Source of the DNA: Rhizophlyctis rosea
Taxonomy: Eukaryota > Chytridiomycota > Chytridiomycetes > Rhizophlyctidales > Rhizophlyctidaceae
Assembly (NCBI GenBank): GCA_027596075.1
Contig: JADGJC010000158.1
Location: 28,790-92,789, forward strand
Length of the DNA: 64,000 nt
Direction: 5' to 3'
Part shown: piece by piece, positions 37,163-49,170 of the stretch
How the letters are laid out: each line of letters begins with the position of its first letter
Position numbering within the stretch: position 1 is the first letter of the stretch
Made by a program: the position numbers and the translations under genes
Notes under the pieces: model-generated
Told to the model about the DNA's origin: nothing
The model's database searches: none
The model's input: only the letters and a program-made list of their open reading frames with translations

Positions 37163-40100
37163 TCAGTTTATTACCCCAAAGCTCGATAATCGCCTTCCCT
37201 GCATTCCTTCATTCTCACCCCCTGCTATTGCGTTCCCTCCATCCGCCGCGTTGTTTTGCCCCGATCCCGACACCGCACCAGCCGCCAAAGACGCCTCATC
37301 CGCCGCACTAACATTGCCTACCCCACTCGCCATTATGCCCTCCTCATCCACCTCCGCGTCCGATTCCGCCGTATTTGTTCCAACCGCCTTCCTTCCCCTA
37401 ACGTTCAATCCCTCCCCAGCCTTCCAAGCTTCTGCCGCCAACCGACTCTTTGCCACCTGCATCTTCTCCTTCTCCTCCGCCTTCTCCGCCAACTTCGCCT
37501 TCAACACTAAGGTATACGTAAACATATCCGGTTGGTACCCCCTTCTCTGCATATCCTCCAACACCGTAAATGCGCCCTTCGTATCCCCACCCCTCACACA
37601 AACGGTCAACATCGAATTCCAAAGCCGCGTAGTGACGGGAATGTTCTTCTCTAGCGCCTCCTCCAACCACGCTCTAGCACCCATCACATCCCCCACAGCA
37701 CCATGCGCGCGAACTAGAATATCGTATGCGATGGCATCTGGTTTCGCGTCCGACGTACGAAAGTGGCGAATGGCGCTTTGGACGTCCTGCGCTTTACTGT
37801 ACGCAAGCAAGAGAGAATTACTAGCCATCTCATTCGTTTTGCGCTTCTTTACCCTTGATAAATAGTCAAGCCCCCTCGGTTTCAGTTCTTCCGGTGGAAC
37901 ATCAACAAATTCCGCCTCCCTATCCTTGAAAAAATGGTAAAATTCCACTGCTTCGTCCACTTGTCCGTTCATCGCATTCCCCCAAATCAAAGGCGTTATC
38001 GCGAACCCGCTCATCGTTCCCGTCTTTTCCATCAGCGTCTTCAACACCTCCTTCGCACCGGCAACGTCCAATGCCTTAGCCTTCGTGTTGACAAGAATGG
38101 AAAACGTCACAACGTTCGGCTCGATCCCCTTGGCGCACATGTCCGCATAATACCTCAGCGCCCGGTCATACAACTCCATATTCCCTTCCGATCCCACGAA
38201 CCCCCTCGCACACTGCACACAAGCCGCCATGATGATGTTGTATCCGCGTGTCGTAGGCGGTATTCTCTCAAACAATTCCTCCGCCGATTGCAGATCCCCA
38301 CACAGAGCGTGCCCTCGCATCAAAATCCAATACGTCTTATCCTCCGCTCGTAATCCCTTCTCCTCCATTTCCTTCACTGTAGCATATGCTGCCTCCATAT
38401 TCCCCATTTTGCAATACGCCGACAGAACAGTGTGATATATCACCTTATTGCTTTCCAACCCCTTCGAAATCATCTCTTCATAAACGTCAATGGCTCGACT
38501 AGACCTCCCGAATCTGTCGTACCCGAACATCAATATGCCGTACACCGCTGTATCCGCCTCCACTCCAGCCTCAATCATGGCATCAAAGACTTTCTGCGCT
38601 TCCCTCAGGTCCGCGTTCATGATGTGGGCTTTAATAAGGTTGGTGTAGGACTGGAGGTCTGGGAGGACGTCGGCCGATTCCATTTCCTGGAATGTTGAGA
38701 TGACCTTTTCGACATCACCATCACGGAGATGCTTGTTGATGAAGGTGTTGTAAATCCACAGGCCAGGTTGGAAGCCGCGCGAGCGCATTTCGTCGTAGAG
38801 CTCCGTAGCCTTTTGGGAACAATATTGCAAACGGTTTGGATTGGTGCTGGTTTCTTCGTGTGACCGAATTCGCAATAGTCCGTCGATAGCGATGAAATAT
38901 ATGTGATAATTGGGCTCAAGCCCTGCCGATCGCATGCCGTCAAGCGTAGTGGCGACACCTTCGTAATTATTTGATGAGATATGGCCCCGCAGAATGTGAG
39001 CCCATGTCATCAGATTAGGAGTTAGATTGGCCCTATTGAAGTTGCGAAAGTACTTCAAACCGTCCTCCATCCGACCTTCCGCGATTAGACCGTAGAGGAT
39101 GTTATTCATCGTGTCAACGTTCCGTTGCACCGTCACTTTCCTGCCATTCGGTCCCACAATTTTGTCCACTCCTTCAACAGACGACCACCAACGCTCCCCG
39201 CGATATGTCCCCTCAGCCGATATCCGAACCTGCAGCAGAGCATTGTACGTGTCCATAGTGGGCAGGTGTCCCGCCCGTTTTGCGTTCTCTAACAGGTCTA
39301 GTGAATCCTGTACGGCACCCTTTCGACCCCGAAGCGCAAGTATCTCCGCATTATATTTCAAAATGCCCAAATCTAACCCAAGAAACGCTTCCGCGTCCTT
39401 CACCACCATCCGAACGAATGTGGATCTTTCTTTCCTAACCGCGCGCGATTGCGCCGCTATGTCCAAAATTACTTCCCACTGTTTCCGATCCAAGCGCCTT
39501 AACTGCCCAGTCTCCGCTATCCGCAAATGACTATACGCCTCCCAGATGAACAATGCAAGAGCTTCACCGTGATCAGAACGACCGCCGTATTTTGTCCTTG
39601 TAACTTCCGATCTGTCCACCAACTCGATCAGATGGTCAACGGAAGGTACTCCCCCGTCCCAAGGCCTTCTCGCCCTCCTCCCAACAGCCGCATCCTCCTT
39701 CGACTCTGATGACACCCCGCGTGTGATGGTGCTTCCATGGGAATTCCGTGCAGAGGCTGCGCTCAGGTGCGATTGAGTTGAATGAGCAAAAGGTTGATGT
39801 GAGATTCGGGACGGCAACGACCCTCCAAGGACTTTCATACGTCTGACGCTTTGTAGGGAAGGAATGGTGGTTGCGTGGGGTATAGGATGAGAACCTAGGG
39901 TTCGTGCCGTTGAGGGAGCGGAAAATGGATGTGGGACAACGAAGGAGGGGTGGCGTGTGGAATGCGAAGAGGGTCTATATGGGACGCTATTCAGTATGTT
40001 TTCTCGATACCGTCCGAAGTAAAGATTACGTACTTTGGAAGGGCAGCCTGAACCTTGGATGTTAGTACGTCTTCAACAGAAACGGAGTTTGGCGGATCTC

Positions 40101-40317
40101 TTGGTCTTCGTTTTCTCCGCTTTTGACTGGAAAGATCTCTAGCGTCCATGAACCAGTTTATAAATGATTTCCACGGATCCGGCTGGGACCCTTCACCGGA
40201 TCGCTGTTCCTCGCACGCATGCCGGGTCGTACAGAAAGTTCGACGAGTCTTCTTGTCCGATTGGAGTTTACGGCAGTGCTGTCTAGCGATCTGCGGCGCC
40301 GTATGCCGGCAGAACAT
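37163..40317 (-). CDS. Mitochondrial pentatricopeptide-repeat (PPR) protein
   Basis: Two exons (40317-40034, 39986-37163) encode 1,035 residues. The N-terminus MFCRHTAPQIARQHCRKLQS is rich in Arg, His and Gln without acids, like a mitochondrial presequence. At least ten PPR motifs can be seen, such as LMTWAHILRGHISSNNYEGV, IYNTFINKHLRDGDVEKVIS, LQSYTNLIKAHIMNADLREA, VYGILMFGYDRFGRSSRAID and AYDILVRAHGAVGDVMGARA. The tail is Ala/Gly/Glu-rich. PPR proteins bind specific organelle RNAs and control stability, processing or translation; the fungal relatives include Pet309 and cya-5. The target is not predictable from this sequence by eye. Confidence 0.92.
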
Positions 40318-41657
40318 TGGGCCGCGCAGTAAGGTTCAAACAGTCGGAGGCATGCACGACGCAAGAACAGCACTATACACTATGATAACGAACATACGCT
40401 AGTGTGAGTTGCCTGCTGCGTCACCATAGAGGATTTGTAAATATCAAGATCCAGAAGAACTCGGAGTCTTGGTTGTGGGCGAGGAGAAAGAAATGGACAT
40501 GAGATTGAAGTTGGTGGGGGTGGAAACTGGGTGTGAAGATTTTATGAGTCATCATGAACCAGGATTACTGGGCTCATTGGCTGGAATCCACGGCGTTTCT
40601 GAATGGGTCCAGACTCCTCAATTATGCTGCGCAGGGGCAATGGGTACCACTTATTAATATTGCACACGCAAGGGGGCGATTTATTGACACGAGCCCCGAG
40701 TTCAATTTGGAGGGTTGGCTTGAGGGTGATTTGCAAAATCACCCGAAACCTACCCGTAAAATTGACCGAGGGGCTCGTTCAGTAAACCGTTTCTGAGCAA
40801 GGGTAATAAGTTGTTAATTGCTCAAACATAATTCAACGATATATCTTTGCTGAAAGAAAGGAACGATTAATAGGGGGGGTGCGGGGGGGCCACCCCCCCG
40901 CCTTAAGAAAAAAGGGGAAAAAAATAGATTTGAGCTCATTGGACTTGAACTTTGAGAGGCTCTTGAGGATATCTGGGGAGGGTGATTTCTTGGGGGCCAT
41001 TTCAAAGAAATCACCCTCCCCGCTCAATTTGGTCAATTGAGTAAGAAGCCACGCATGCGGAGGGCAATTTCAGTGAGTTTTTGGCACTGACGCGCAATTA
41101 GAATGGTGGCAATTACGGGATTGGCAGGCACTCTTTGTCTTACTGTTTACAGCAATAAGTACAGCAGCAGAAACATGGCAGCTCAAGTAACCCCTGACCC
41201 AACGTCGGTATCTGACGTCACGACAACAGTACTGTCAGGAGGACCGGTGGACAACAATGCAGTGGACGGCCTGGTAGTAGTGGACCAAATGCTTCTGGAG
41301 GTGATGACTCTCTCGAGAATGCCGGCCATACCTGTGCTGACGAGAGTGCTGTGTAGTTGAACAACTTGCGAACAACAATGTGGCAAGTCATGCATCCGAC
41401 GTCAACTGACGTCCAGTCGAAGGCGGACCGCGCATATCAAAGCATAAAACAACTGGAAGAACTGAGTGGTAAAAACGCGACTTCACATCCCTTCGCAACA
41501 AATTGTCTTCTGAACTACGCAACCCCAGAAAAACTGCAAGGCATCAATCCTCAAACTGACAACACGCAGACAGTCACATGATCTGCTGCTTCTTTTCGCT
41601 TTTTGCATATGTACATGTATCGCTATCTTCCCCACACGCCAAAACTGCGCCCATCCA
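40318..41657. other. Gene-free region with fold-back DNA
   Basis: About 1.3 kb between the PPR start and the ASF1 stop. It contains palindromic elements at 40690-41040, listed separately, and poly-G/C tracts at about 40874-40903. Short open frames between 41103 and 41581 have no recognisable product and may be chance or relics of a mobile element. Confidence 0.45.
40690..41040. mobile_element. Cluster of inverted repeats, possible fold-back/MITE-like element
   Basis: Three hairpins follow each other. First, about 40691-40788: an imperfect fold-back with CGAGCCCC at one end, GAGGGGCTCG at the other, and GGGTGATTT-gca-AAATCACCC at its centre. Second, about 40882-40902: GCGGGGGGG and CCCCCCCGC arms. 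Third, 40975-41021: a perfect 17-base inverted repeat, GGGGAGGGTGATTTCTT, 13-base loop, and exact complement. The word GGGTGATTT occurs in the first and third hairpins, tying them together. No transposase frame is present. This looks like a non-autonomous element or a relic. Confidence 0.5.
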
Positions 41658-42557
41658 TCATCCCTCCATCATCATCGCAACCGAATGGGCTTCCATTGTG
41701 GCGTCGTTCGCCTGCTCCTCGTCGTCCCTGCAAAAAAAGATTAATGTAATTGCTCGAGAACCAAATATATACCCATAGCTTACCATTTGATGTTGAATCT
41801 TGTAACCTGCGTCAATCAATGATAGAAAGTCAGCCATGTGCCTTTGAGTACATGGCAAAATATAACATACCCTTGGCTTGTCCGCCAACACACTCCTCTG
41901 CAACTTATCAAACTCAATCTGCGGAGGCGAGCTCGGATGCTGCTCCAAGAATGCATCCAGCTGATCCTTCAATTGTTCATCCACGTAATCGTTGTTCACA
42001 TAATACCCAACCCGTACGAATTCGCGGTTGCGATAGAAGCACTGCAGCAGGACGACTGTGACGCCAACGACGTCAAAGGGTGGGATGTTCTCTGGCTTTG
42101 GTGATGGTGCCTGACAGGTTGTCATGGTTACATGAAGTTTTATTATGAGCTATTGAATATGAAGCGTGAGCATAAACAAACTTCTCCCACTCACCTCTAA
42201 CCGGAACTTGCTCGTCCCAACGGGTACAGGCCCGACCATGACGCTTTCCAAAGTTTGATCATACTTTTCGTCCCCTGCTGAACCAACGTACACGACTTTG
42301 AATTCCAGATCTTTTCGAGTTCTTGAGTTAGCGTTTGGGCCTCCTGTGTTGAAACAACTTGCTATGGTCACAAACGCACCTTCTTTGAGCTCAGCGATGA
42401 CTTCGAACGTAATTTCAAAGATGAAGTTGTCGTAGAATGTGCAAGGGTTGTTCAAGATCTGGTACAGACAGGTAAACCGACAATTGAGCAAGGAGTTTCA
42501 AACACTTAATTTTGACGTGCTTCCCACCTCAACGTTGACGATGTTTGCCAAACTCAT
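41658..42557 (-). CDS. ASF1: Histone H3-H4 chaperone ASF1
   Basis: About six exons give a protein of roughly 185-190 residues: MSLANIVNVE, ILNNPCTFYDNFIFEITFEV, IAELKE-DLEFKVVYVGSAG, DEKYDQTLESVMVGPVPVG, DVVGVTVVLLQCFYRNREFV, RVGYYVNNDYV, FDKLQRSVLADKPRVTRFNI and an acidic Met-rich end. This is the full immunoglobulin-like ASF1 core, with conserved H3-H4 contact residues in the VGPVP and RVGYYVNN areas. It passes histones to CAF-1 and HIR during chromatin assembly. The short acidic tail differs from the long acidic tail of budding yeast. Confidence 0.95.
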
Positions 42558-43219
42558 GTTTGCGTCGAACTGGGGTTATAAAGTGTTATGATATGCGCTT
42601 GAACTACAAGCTTATGTATTGGTCGTGGAGTGAAAGCGGCAGGTAGGTAAGGTTGTGTTTTCGTTTGTGGATAATTTAGGTGGGGAGAAACGAAAAAGGG
42701 TGTTTTGGGAATTGACAGGACCATATGAAGCGGACAAGAGCGGACTTGCCAGGATAAAATTGGATCCGGCTCCTGTCCGCAGCAATCGGACAAGTCGCGC
42801 CTCTGCATTGTCTTCACAGAAAGTCCTCCAGGTCATTCTGGTATCGGGCCCATATGAAATATCGAGTCTTCGAGACAGTCAGGCTCGACAACTCGTCAAA
42901 GAGGAGACCATCCTTGGTTCAATCCGTGGCAAACTGTGTCAACCATGTTCACAGATTCTATTTTCATCTATGTTCGAACCAGTTTTGGTCTACTGCCTGT
43001 ATGGGCAATGTTAACCATTCCAGCATCATTGTCAGCGTGAAAGCTTCCATTCCCTCATCGGTCAGATCTCGTCCTTGTCAAACCAGATCTTCACAATCAT
43101 CATGTGATTGATTCATGCAGGGATATGACCTGAAAGGGCTCATTCGGAATTTCATGAACACACAGCCCTCACCCTTGACGCATGCATTCAGTATATAACG
43201 CTACAGTCGAGAGCTCTGT
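42558..43219. other. Intergenic (ASF1 start / armadillo-SPRY stop)
   Basis: About 660 bases. A TATA-like string (tatataac) lies at about 43193-43200 but on the side of a 3' end. Open frames seen in this part lack codon-like composition on comparison with neighbours. Nothing else recognised. Confidence 0.4.
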
Positions 43220-46200
43220 TCAATCAGAAATCACAACAAACCGTGCCACATCCTTCAAGGCAGGATAGACTTCACCGTCATGCCCACCAGCATCAGCTCC
43301 TGCACAAGATAACCATGTTAACACCATTGACTCCATCGCCACATGCAAAAACATCAAAAGTCAAGACACTCACCAACCACATTGCCGTTCCTCACCACCA
43401 CAACACATCCATCAGATTCTCTAATCCCACACCCGAAAACATCCGTTTCTCGAACTCCACACTCCACCTCCGAAACGACTACCACTCCTTCATCGGAAGA
43501 GCTCCCACCTTCTGCCGTAAGAAGGTTGTGCAACGAAGACGAAGTTCCGGACACAAGACTATCCTTCGACATCTGAACGACTTTGGCTTTCCCATTCCTA
43601 AGGAAGGCAAGTCCGACAAAACGTTGTTCGGAGGTCACAACACCAAATAGGGGGATGCTGTTTGAAGCGGTGCATCATATTACTCTGTGCACCGATGGCA
43701 AGCCACGTCAACCTACTCAAGACATAAACAACCACTACAGCAAACCTACCAACTTTCATCAATTCCCCTCAAACTCATTTGCACCTCGAACGCACTTTCA
43801 GATTGCAAAATTTCACCTCCTTCTGGATCAATCGCCTCCGCGGCAACTGAGCCATTCCATATAAGATCGTATTTCTCCACATCCCCAGCCAAACTAGCCA
43901 TAGGAACGTAGCCGTTCGGCACATAACTGCACGCAACCCATGTGATCAATGTCAATATGAAAATCCAGGACATACAAAGATGTCATCACCCACACTGACC
44001 TGAGAGGATCCATCCCACTGCCAAACCGCACCCGACACCCCTGATCCGACGCCAACGAAATCGCAGGGAACCACCTGGTAGATTTCGACACACCTTCAAA
44101 CGCCACACCTAAATCAACCCCGTTCCTCATGTAGGATATCGTCCCATTGTCCAGATCTAGTAAGGCGGTAATGGTGTCCGATGGGGACCATTCTTCACCA
44201 TAATCGTTCTGACATTACGGAGCCACAGAAAATGAGGGATTAGTTGACGCAAATGCACATTGCGCAAACAGAATGCTGTATCACAGAAGCAACCATCAAC
44301 TTACATCAACCGGCGAAACTCCATGCCACTTCTTCATCCTACTCCCATCATACGCATAGCTGAAAACGTCATCCCCAACGCCCGTCCCCGCCTCGGGATC
44401 AAACTTGCATTCCATCAAGCACCATCCCACCTGGATGATCCCACTACTTCCCAAGATGACCTCGTACGCAAACTTGCCCGCACCCTGCACGGCATGCGAA
44501 CATCGGATGCTTTCGAAGGTCCAGCTGTCGTTTCGAACCTATTGTGGAGATATGTATGCATTACGATGGTTGCTGTCCAGCAGGATGCGTTGATCCTCAC
44601 CTCCCACCCTTGTGGAGAAAGTGTCAGATTTGTAGTTTTGTCGTCGGCGCTCATTCGAACGTGGTGCGAGCTTGATGATAATGAAGGGACGTCTTCGTTG
44701 TCCGGGGACTGTGCTATGGCCTCCTTCAAATACTGGGCATAAAATCGCTCGACCGGATGGGCCGGCTCTCGACGATGGATGTTGGTGGCCAATGTCCAAG
44801 CTGTTGAAAGGAGGTCATTGGGAATGACTGCAATGCAAAGAAATGTCAGTAGGGAAATAAGCAAAAGTTGATTTCATGGGCGTACGTTTATGAATCAGCG
44901 CCAATGTCGCTACTGCTTGCTGGCAAATATCCTCGTTCCCGCCTCTGGAATGTTGCATGACAACCTCAACCACCGTGCGCTGTAATTGAGGAGTGCTGGC
45001 AGCCACTTTTTCGAAACCGCTAGCGTCAACAGCCAGATGAACTCATGGTGAACGAAACTGAAAACACCCACCAACACTTTCCATCTCCACAAGCACCTTC
45101 ATAGCAAACACCGCCACCTTCCCACATTCCTCCCTATACTCCCCCTCCGGCTCCTCATCCGTCTCAGTTTCCGGATCCGACACATCCTCCTCCTCATCCT
45201 CCGTCTCCTCCACTCCAAACCTCCCTGCCCTCCTCTTCCGGCCCCGGATGCGCGTAAACTTCTCCAGCGGAACCGCCAAAACCTCGATCAAAGACCGCAC
45301 GATCTCGCTCAATTGCACTCGCAATTCGAGCTCTGGCATTGTCGGAGATGGAGACGAAGGGATGGACAGAAACGCTTTTGATTGAAGGAGAAGCTGAAGG
45401 CTTTCCAGGAAACCGGAGAGACGGCGGAGCGAGTGGATGGAGGGGGCCGTGGCTCCTTCGTAGACTGGCGATGCTTTCCCGATTGGTGTCAATACTCTCT
45501 GGCCTGTTTCATCCCGAGTCTGATATGATTCGGGGAGTGCAGTGTCCATGACTGAATCGATCCATGTACAGACGCACGAACAAAGGGGTATCAACGCTTT
45601 GTCGCATATGGCTTCAGTGTGGGTCGCGTCTGTATGAACGTCAGCGAGTTGGATATACCCATGCGTTAAGTGCGATAACCAATATTCCGCGTGTGACTTA
45701 CTTTTCCGAACGATGGTAGCCAGTGTTTTGGCAGACACGCTTTGCAAAGACTCCTTGTCGCTATCCAGGATGGTGAGCGACAACGTGTCAATCCCACCAG
45801 ACGAGCAGATGCCATCAATGAGTTTGGCTGAATCGGCAACAGTCAAGGGCACATGTTCAACTTCAATGTCGCACATGCATGAATCACAATTAGCCACTCA
45901 CTCGACATGGTCGCAAGATTCAAAAGCAATGCAGTTCCAGCATATCTCAACTCCGGCTCCCGGGACCGACAAAAATGGAACACCGCATCCAATATATCAG
46001 AGTCCTCAAGCGCTTCTTTATTGCCTGCTGCAGCAATAGTGAGATGCTGGTAGAAGTATGCAGCGGACCATAGCACATGCGAAGGATCAGCTCACCAGCA
46101 TTGCAAAGATATACAAAAATATCTGCAATATAGAGCGACAGGTGGACGCTCGTGCCATTGGACATGTCAATGAGTAGATCCAGCCCGTTTGCACTCATAA

Positions 46201-48300
46201 ATGCTGTGTGGGCTTCAACTATTTGATGGGTAGTAGTGAAGCAGGACGGTGAGAAGGAGGACCTTGATCAACACGTGCTCATCATCTCACCATTCGAAAG
46301 GAGGTCATGCAACAGTGCCTATATTCTGATGGTGAGTTGTGTACCGGTAGACCGCAAACCATTTTGGGTGATTTTGCACAGCTCACCAAAGCCCAGCATT
46401 GTGTTTCCTCGTCATCGGACTTCAAGCAAGGGACGATCTTGCTGATGATCCCACTTTTCACCATTTCACGCTGGAAGGGCTCTTTTTCAAGGAAGACATC
46501 AGTAGTGAAGGATCAAATACAGAAAAATGCCCCGCAAGTACCGTCTCGGATTCCCAAATATTTCAAGGTTCCTGTTGGATGAATGATGAGTTCTGTTTTG
46601 CCACCGAGGTGCTTGGGGGTAACGTACTCAAAACAATCCGAGGTATCACGGTGTCATCTCCTCTCAAAAGCGTCGCCATGACTTTCGGTATACCCTTCAT
46701 TGCGCTGAACTGAGATTTGGCCACATCTGGTGTGTGTGGTGGCACGTGTCAGCCTTCCCATCATTGAGCACGGTGACACATACTGAATACCTTTCATGAC
46801 AAACTCGTGAGTCAAGAAAACGGCCCACGACACAAGCTCCACATCATCTGTGCAGTAAATTTGGTCAATTCGGCATGAACGGCCACTGTGGTTGCGAGAG
46901 CTGCTTACCATTTCGCAAGCAAGAGTATATGAGCGGTACCAATCCCATGTTGGCCAACATTTCCAACTACAATGGGAAACCTGTCAGAAGCAATCGCGTT
47001 GGGAGCGTCAAATCAGGAACCTCACTTGTTTGACCGCCTCTGTAGATGGTGAACAGACGAATTAGGATCAAATTCAAGACGTCCGTTTGCATCCAGACAG
47101 GAACGGACCTTGGTAGTCCAGACTCGATAACAAGCGGACCAAGGAATGAAGGCACATCTTTTGCATATTTGTGTTGCCAAACGTCGATCGGGCCATCCTA
47201 GCAAGCAGTGGTATGAAGCCGCTCTCCAGCATGTCGAAATGCAGTTCCTCTGCCGTGAAAGAGTATTGATGATCAAAACAGAGTCGTGTGGCGGTTCAGA
47301 TGGTCCCAAACATACCGGTGAGGCAGAGTTGATGGGCAAGTAATAATGTCCAGTATGTCACGTCGCTGCTATGGGTCGACGTCTCTGATAGATTCTGGAC
47401 CAGGTATGGCATGATACCATATTCAACTATGCGGGCCTTCCTTTCGTCTGTTTGCCAGTTCTCTTTAAACGGATTCCTGCGCAATATGCATGGCAAGGTT
47501 CCCACCATCGTTCGACACTAGCTGAAACAATGCAATGATTGCATGTCGATGAGCCGCCTCCGTTTGAGAGTTGCTCACGACTTTGACTAGTACGGGGAGT
47601 ACACCGTGCCGCACCAGGCTTGCACGATTTTCCTCTGTACATATATCACGGTCAATTTGCCGTTTTCATTTCAGCGCAAAAATGACATGGGTGAAACAAT
47701 GGATTGCACACCTAATTTGGCTAGTTGCTGAATAGCAGCGACAGCCATTACAGGTACTTCTGAAGAAGTGCTGCTCTTGCAGGCGGATACAATGTAAGGC
47801 AGATACTCTTCTGCAATAGACGCCGCCAATCGAAGTCAGTTCGGGCTCGAAAAAGTGGACGCAAGCAGCACTACCTGACATAGCGCGGTCAAGAAGTATT
47901 TGAATCGCGCTGTAAAAGCAATGCTCGAAGGGTTCTATTTCAGACATTCAAGATCATTCTATCACACCTTTCTTGCAGGTGTACGTTGTTGGAACTAGCA
48001 AGCTCACTCAACGCCTCCAAACTAAGAGCTACAACGCATATTGGAGGAATACGACAGCAGAAGCCGAGTTGGTCAGTAGTTGTTGATAAAGAGTATGGAA
48101 AGCAGGTTGTCGCGATTTGCTTCGCGCGAAGTCCAGATGGGTGACCGCTTACCCTCCTCCAAGTTGCTCACTCTTTGCTTTTCGGGCTTGACGGCCGTCT
48201 CCTCATAGAACCGGGCATAGTGGGTGTGGAGGTGCGACGATATCCGGTGCGCCATCAGGACACCTGCCACCCCAGCCGCGAAAGCAAAAGTGTTGTCCAT
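43220..48300 (-). CDS. Armadillo-type repeat protein with SPRY domain (RSPRY1-like), N-terminally membrane anchored
   Basis: A gene with perhaps twenty exons, product probably about 1,200 residues. The first exon reads MDNTFAFAAGVAGVLMAHRI, a short hydrophobic anchor, then HYARFYEETAVKPEKQRVSN. The exons after it encode helical repeats like armadillo/HEAT (ALSLEALSELASSN, GIPKVMATLLRGDD, VMAVAAIQQLAKL, VVEVVMQHSRGGNEDICQQA). Exon 45.0-45.9 kb has a basic then very acidic insert (RIRGRKRRAGRF, EETEDEEEDVSDPE). The SPRY domain starts GWEVRNDSWTFESIRCSHAV and continues FAYEVILGSSGIIQVGWC, GVGDDVFSYAYDGSRMKKW, ISYMRNGVDLGVAF and RWFPAISLASDQGC. It resembles the SPRY of RSPRY1 but no RING finger follows; the last exons are of unknown type, ending ALKDVARFVVISD. 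Confidence 0.75.
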
Positions 48301-49170
48301 ATTTGATATCGCGACAGAACTCAGCGGGCATTGACTTTTGTCGCTGATGACAGCAACAAGGATTGTGGAAGAGCGATGTGAAGGGATGGGCTGGTCGCAA
48401 TATATCCTATCTAGGGTATACGAGTCCTGATCTTCATCAACACTGTCATGATGAATCTACGAATCAATTGCAGCCTTCGTTTGTCTCATTGCTGCGCCCA
48501 ACCCCACAAATTATGTACAATTCCCCGTCAATCGCTTATCTCAGAATTTGGCTTATACAAATCATCAAATCTGCATCAAGCTGTGTGAGCATGAAATTGC
48601 GGTCTCCGGCTTGCCCCCAGCCACAATGCGCCCCATCCGATCACCAAATTGCAAAGACTCGGCACAAGCTGCCAAGAGTTCGGGCCCACAAAATTGCACA
48701 AATCGCAAGTTCGCCGGTTGATCGCGCCTCATCTCCCCACGCCACAGGAATAAGCTTTTTGTGACTGCTCGGAACTGGAAAGTCGGCAATCATCATCGTC
48801 ATCATTCCGTGAACCACTTTCACACGCTTCAACCTCTCATTTTGTCCGCTCATGCACACCAGGATTCTGATAGTGCGGTAAAATATCACACTGGCAATTT
48901 GTTGCTGACTTCCGTGACGGTAAGAACGACCCCTTGGTGTTCTCACCACGAGTTACTGGGACAGTGTCAAAGGAAGAAGGAGCATTTTGGCTAAATTCGC
49001 AACGTCTTTTAGCTTGTGTGAGAACGTTCAGACTAGCCGCTCGGACGAGCTGTGCAGGCGCAGTCACAGAGTGTACTCAAAGGTTGGTTAACTTGTCGAC
49101 AAACTGTAAATGTTGTTTTGCATGGTCACTCAAGCAATATATAAGGTAGCAATCAGTGACATAACACAGA
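48301..49170. promoter_or_regulatory. Divergent promoter region (armadillo-SPRY / ERT1-like)
   Basis: About 870 bases, with a TATA-like TATATAAG at 49138-49145, 26 bases from the regulator's ATG. That is close for a TATA box and would mean a very short leader. A palindromic GGTTAAC-type word lies near 49084. No coding frame is supported. Confidence 0.35.

Noticed and set aside
41103..41581. Short plus-strand frames near the fold-back cluster, first suspected as a transposon protein
   Set aside because: No transposase, integrase or reverse transcriptase motif is visible, and the frames do not join through plausible introns.
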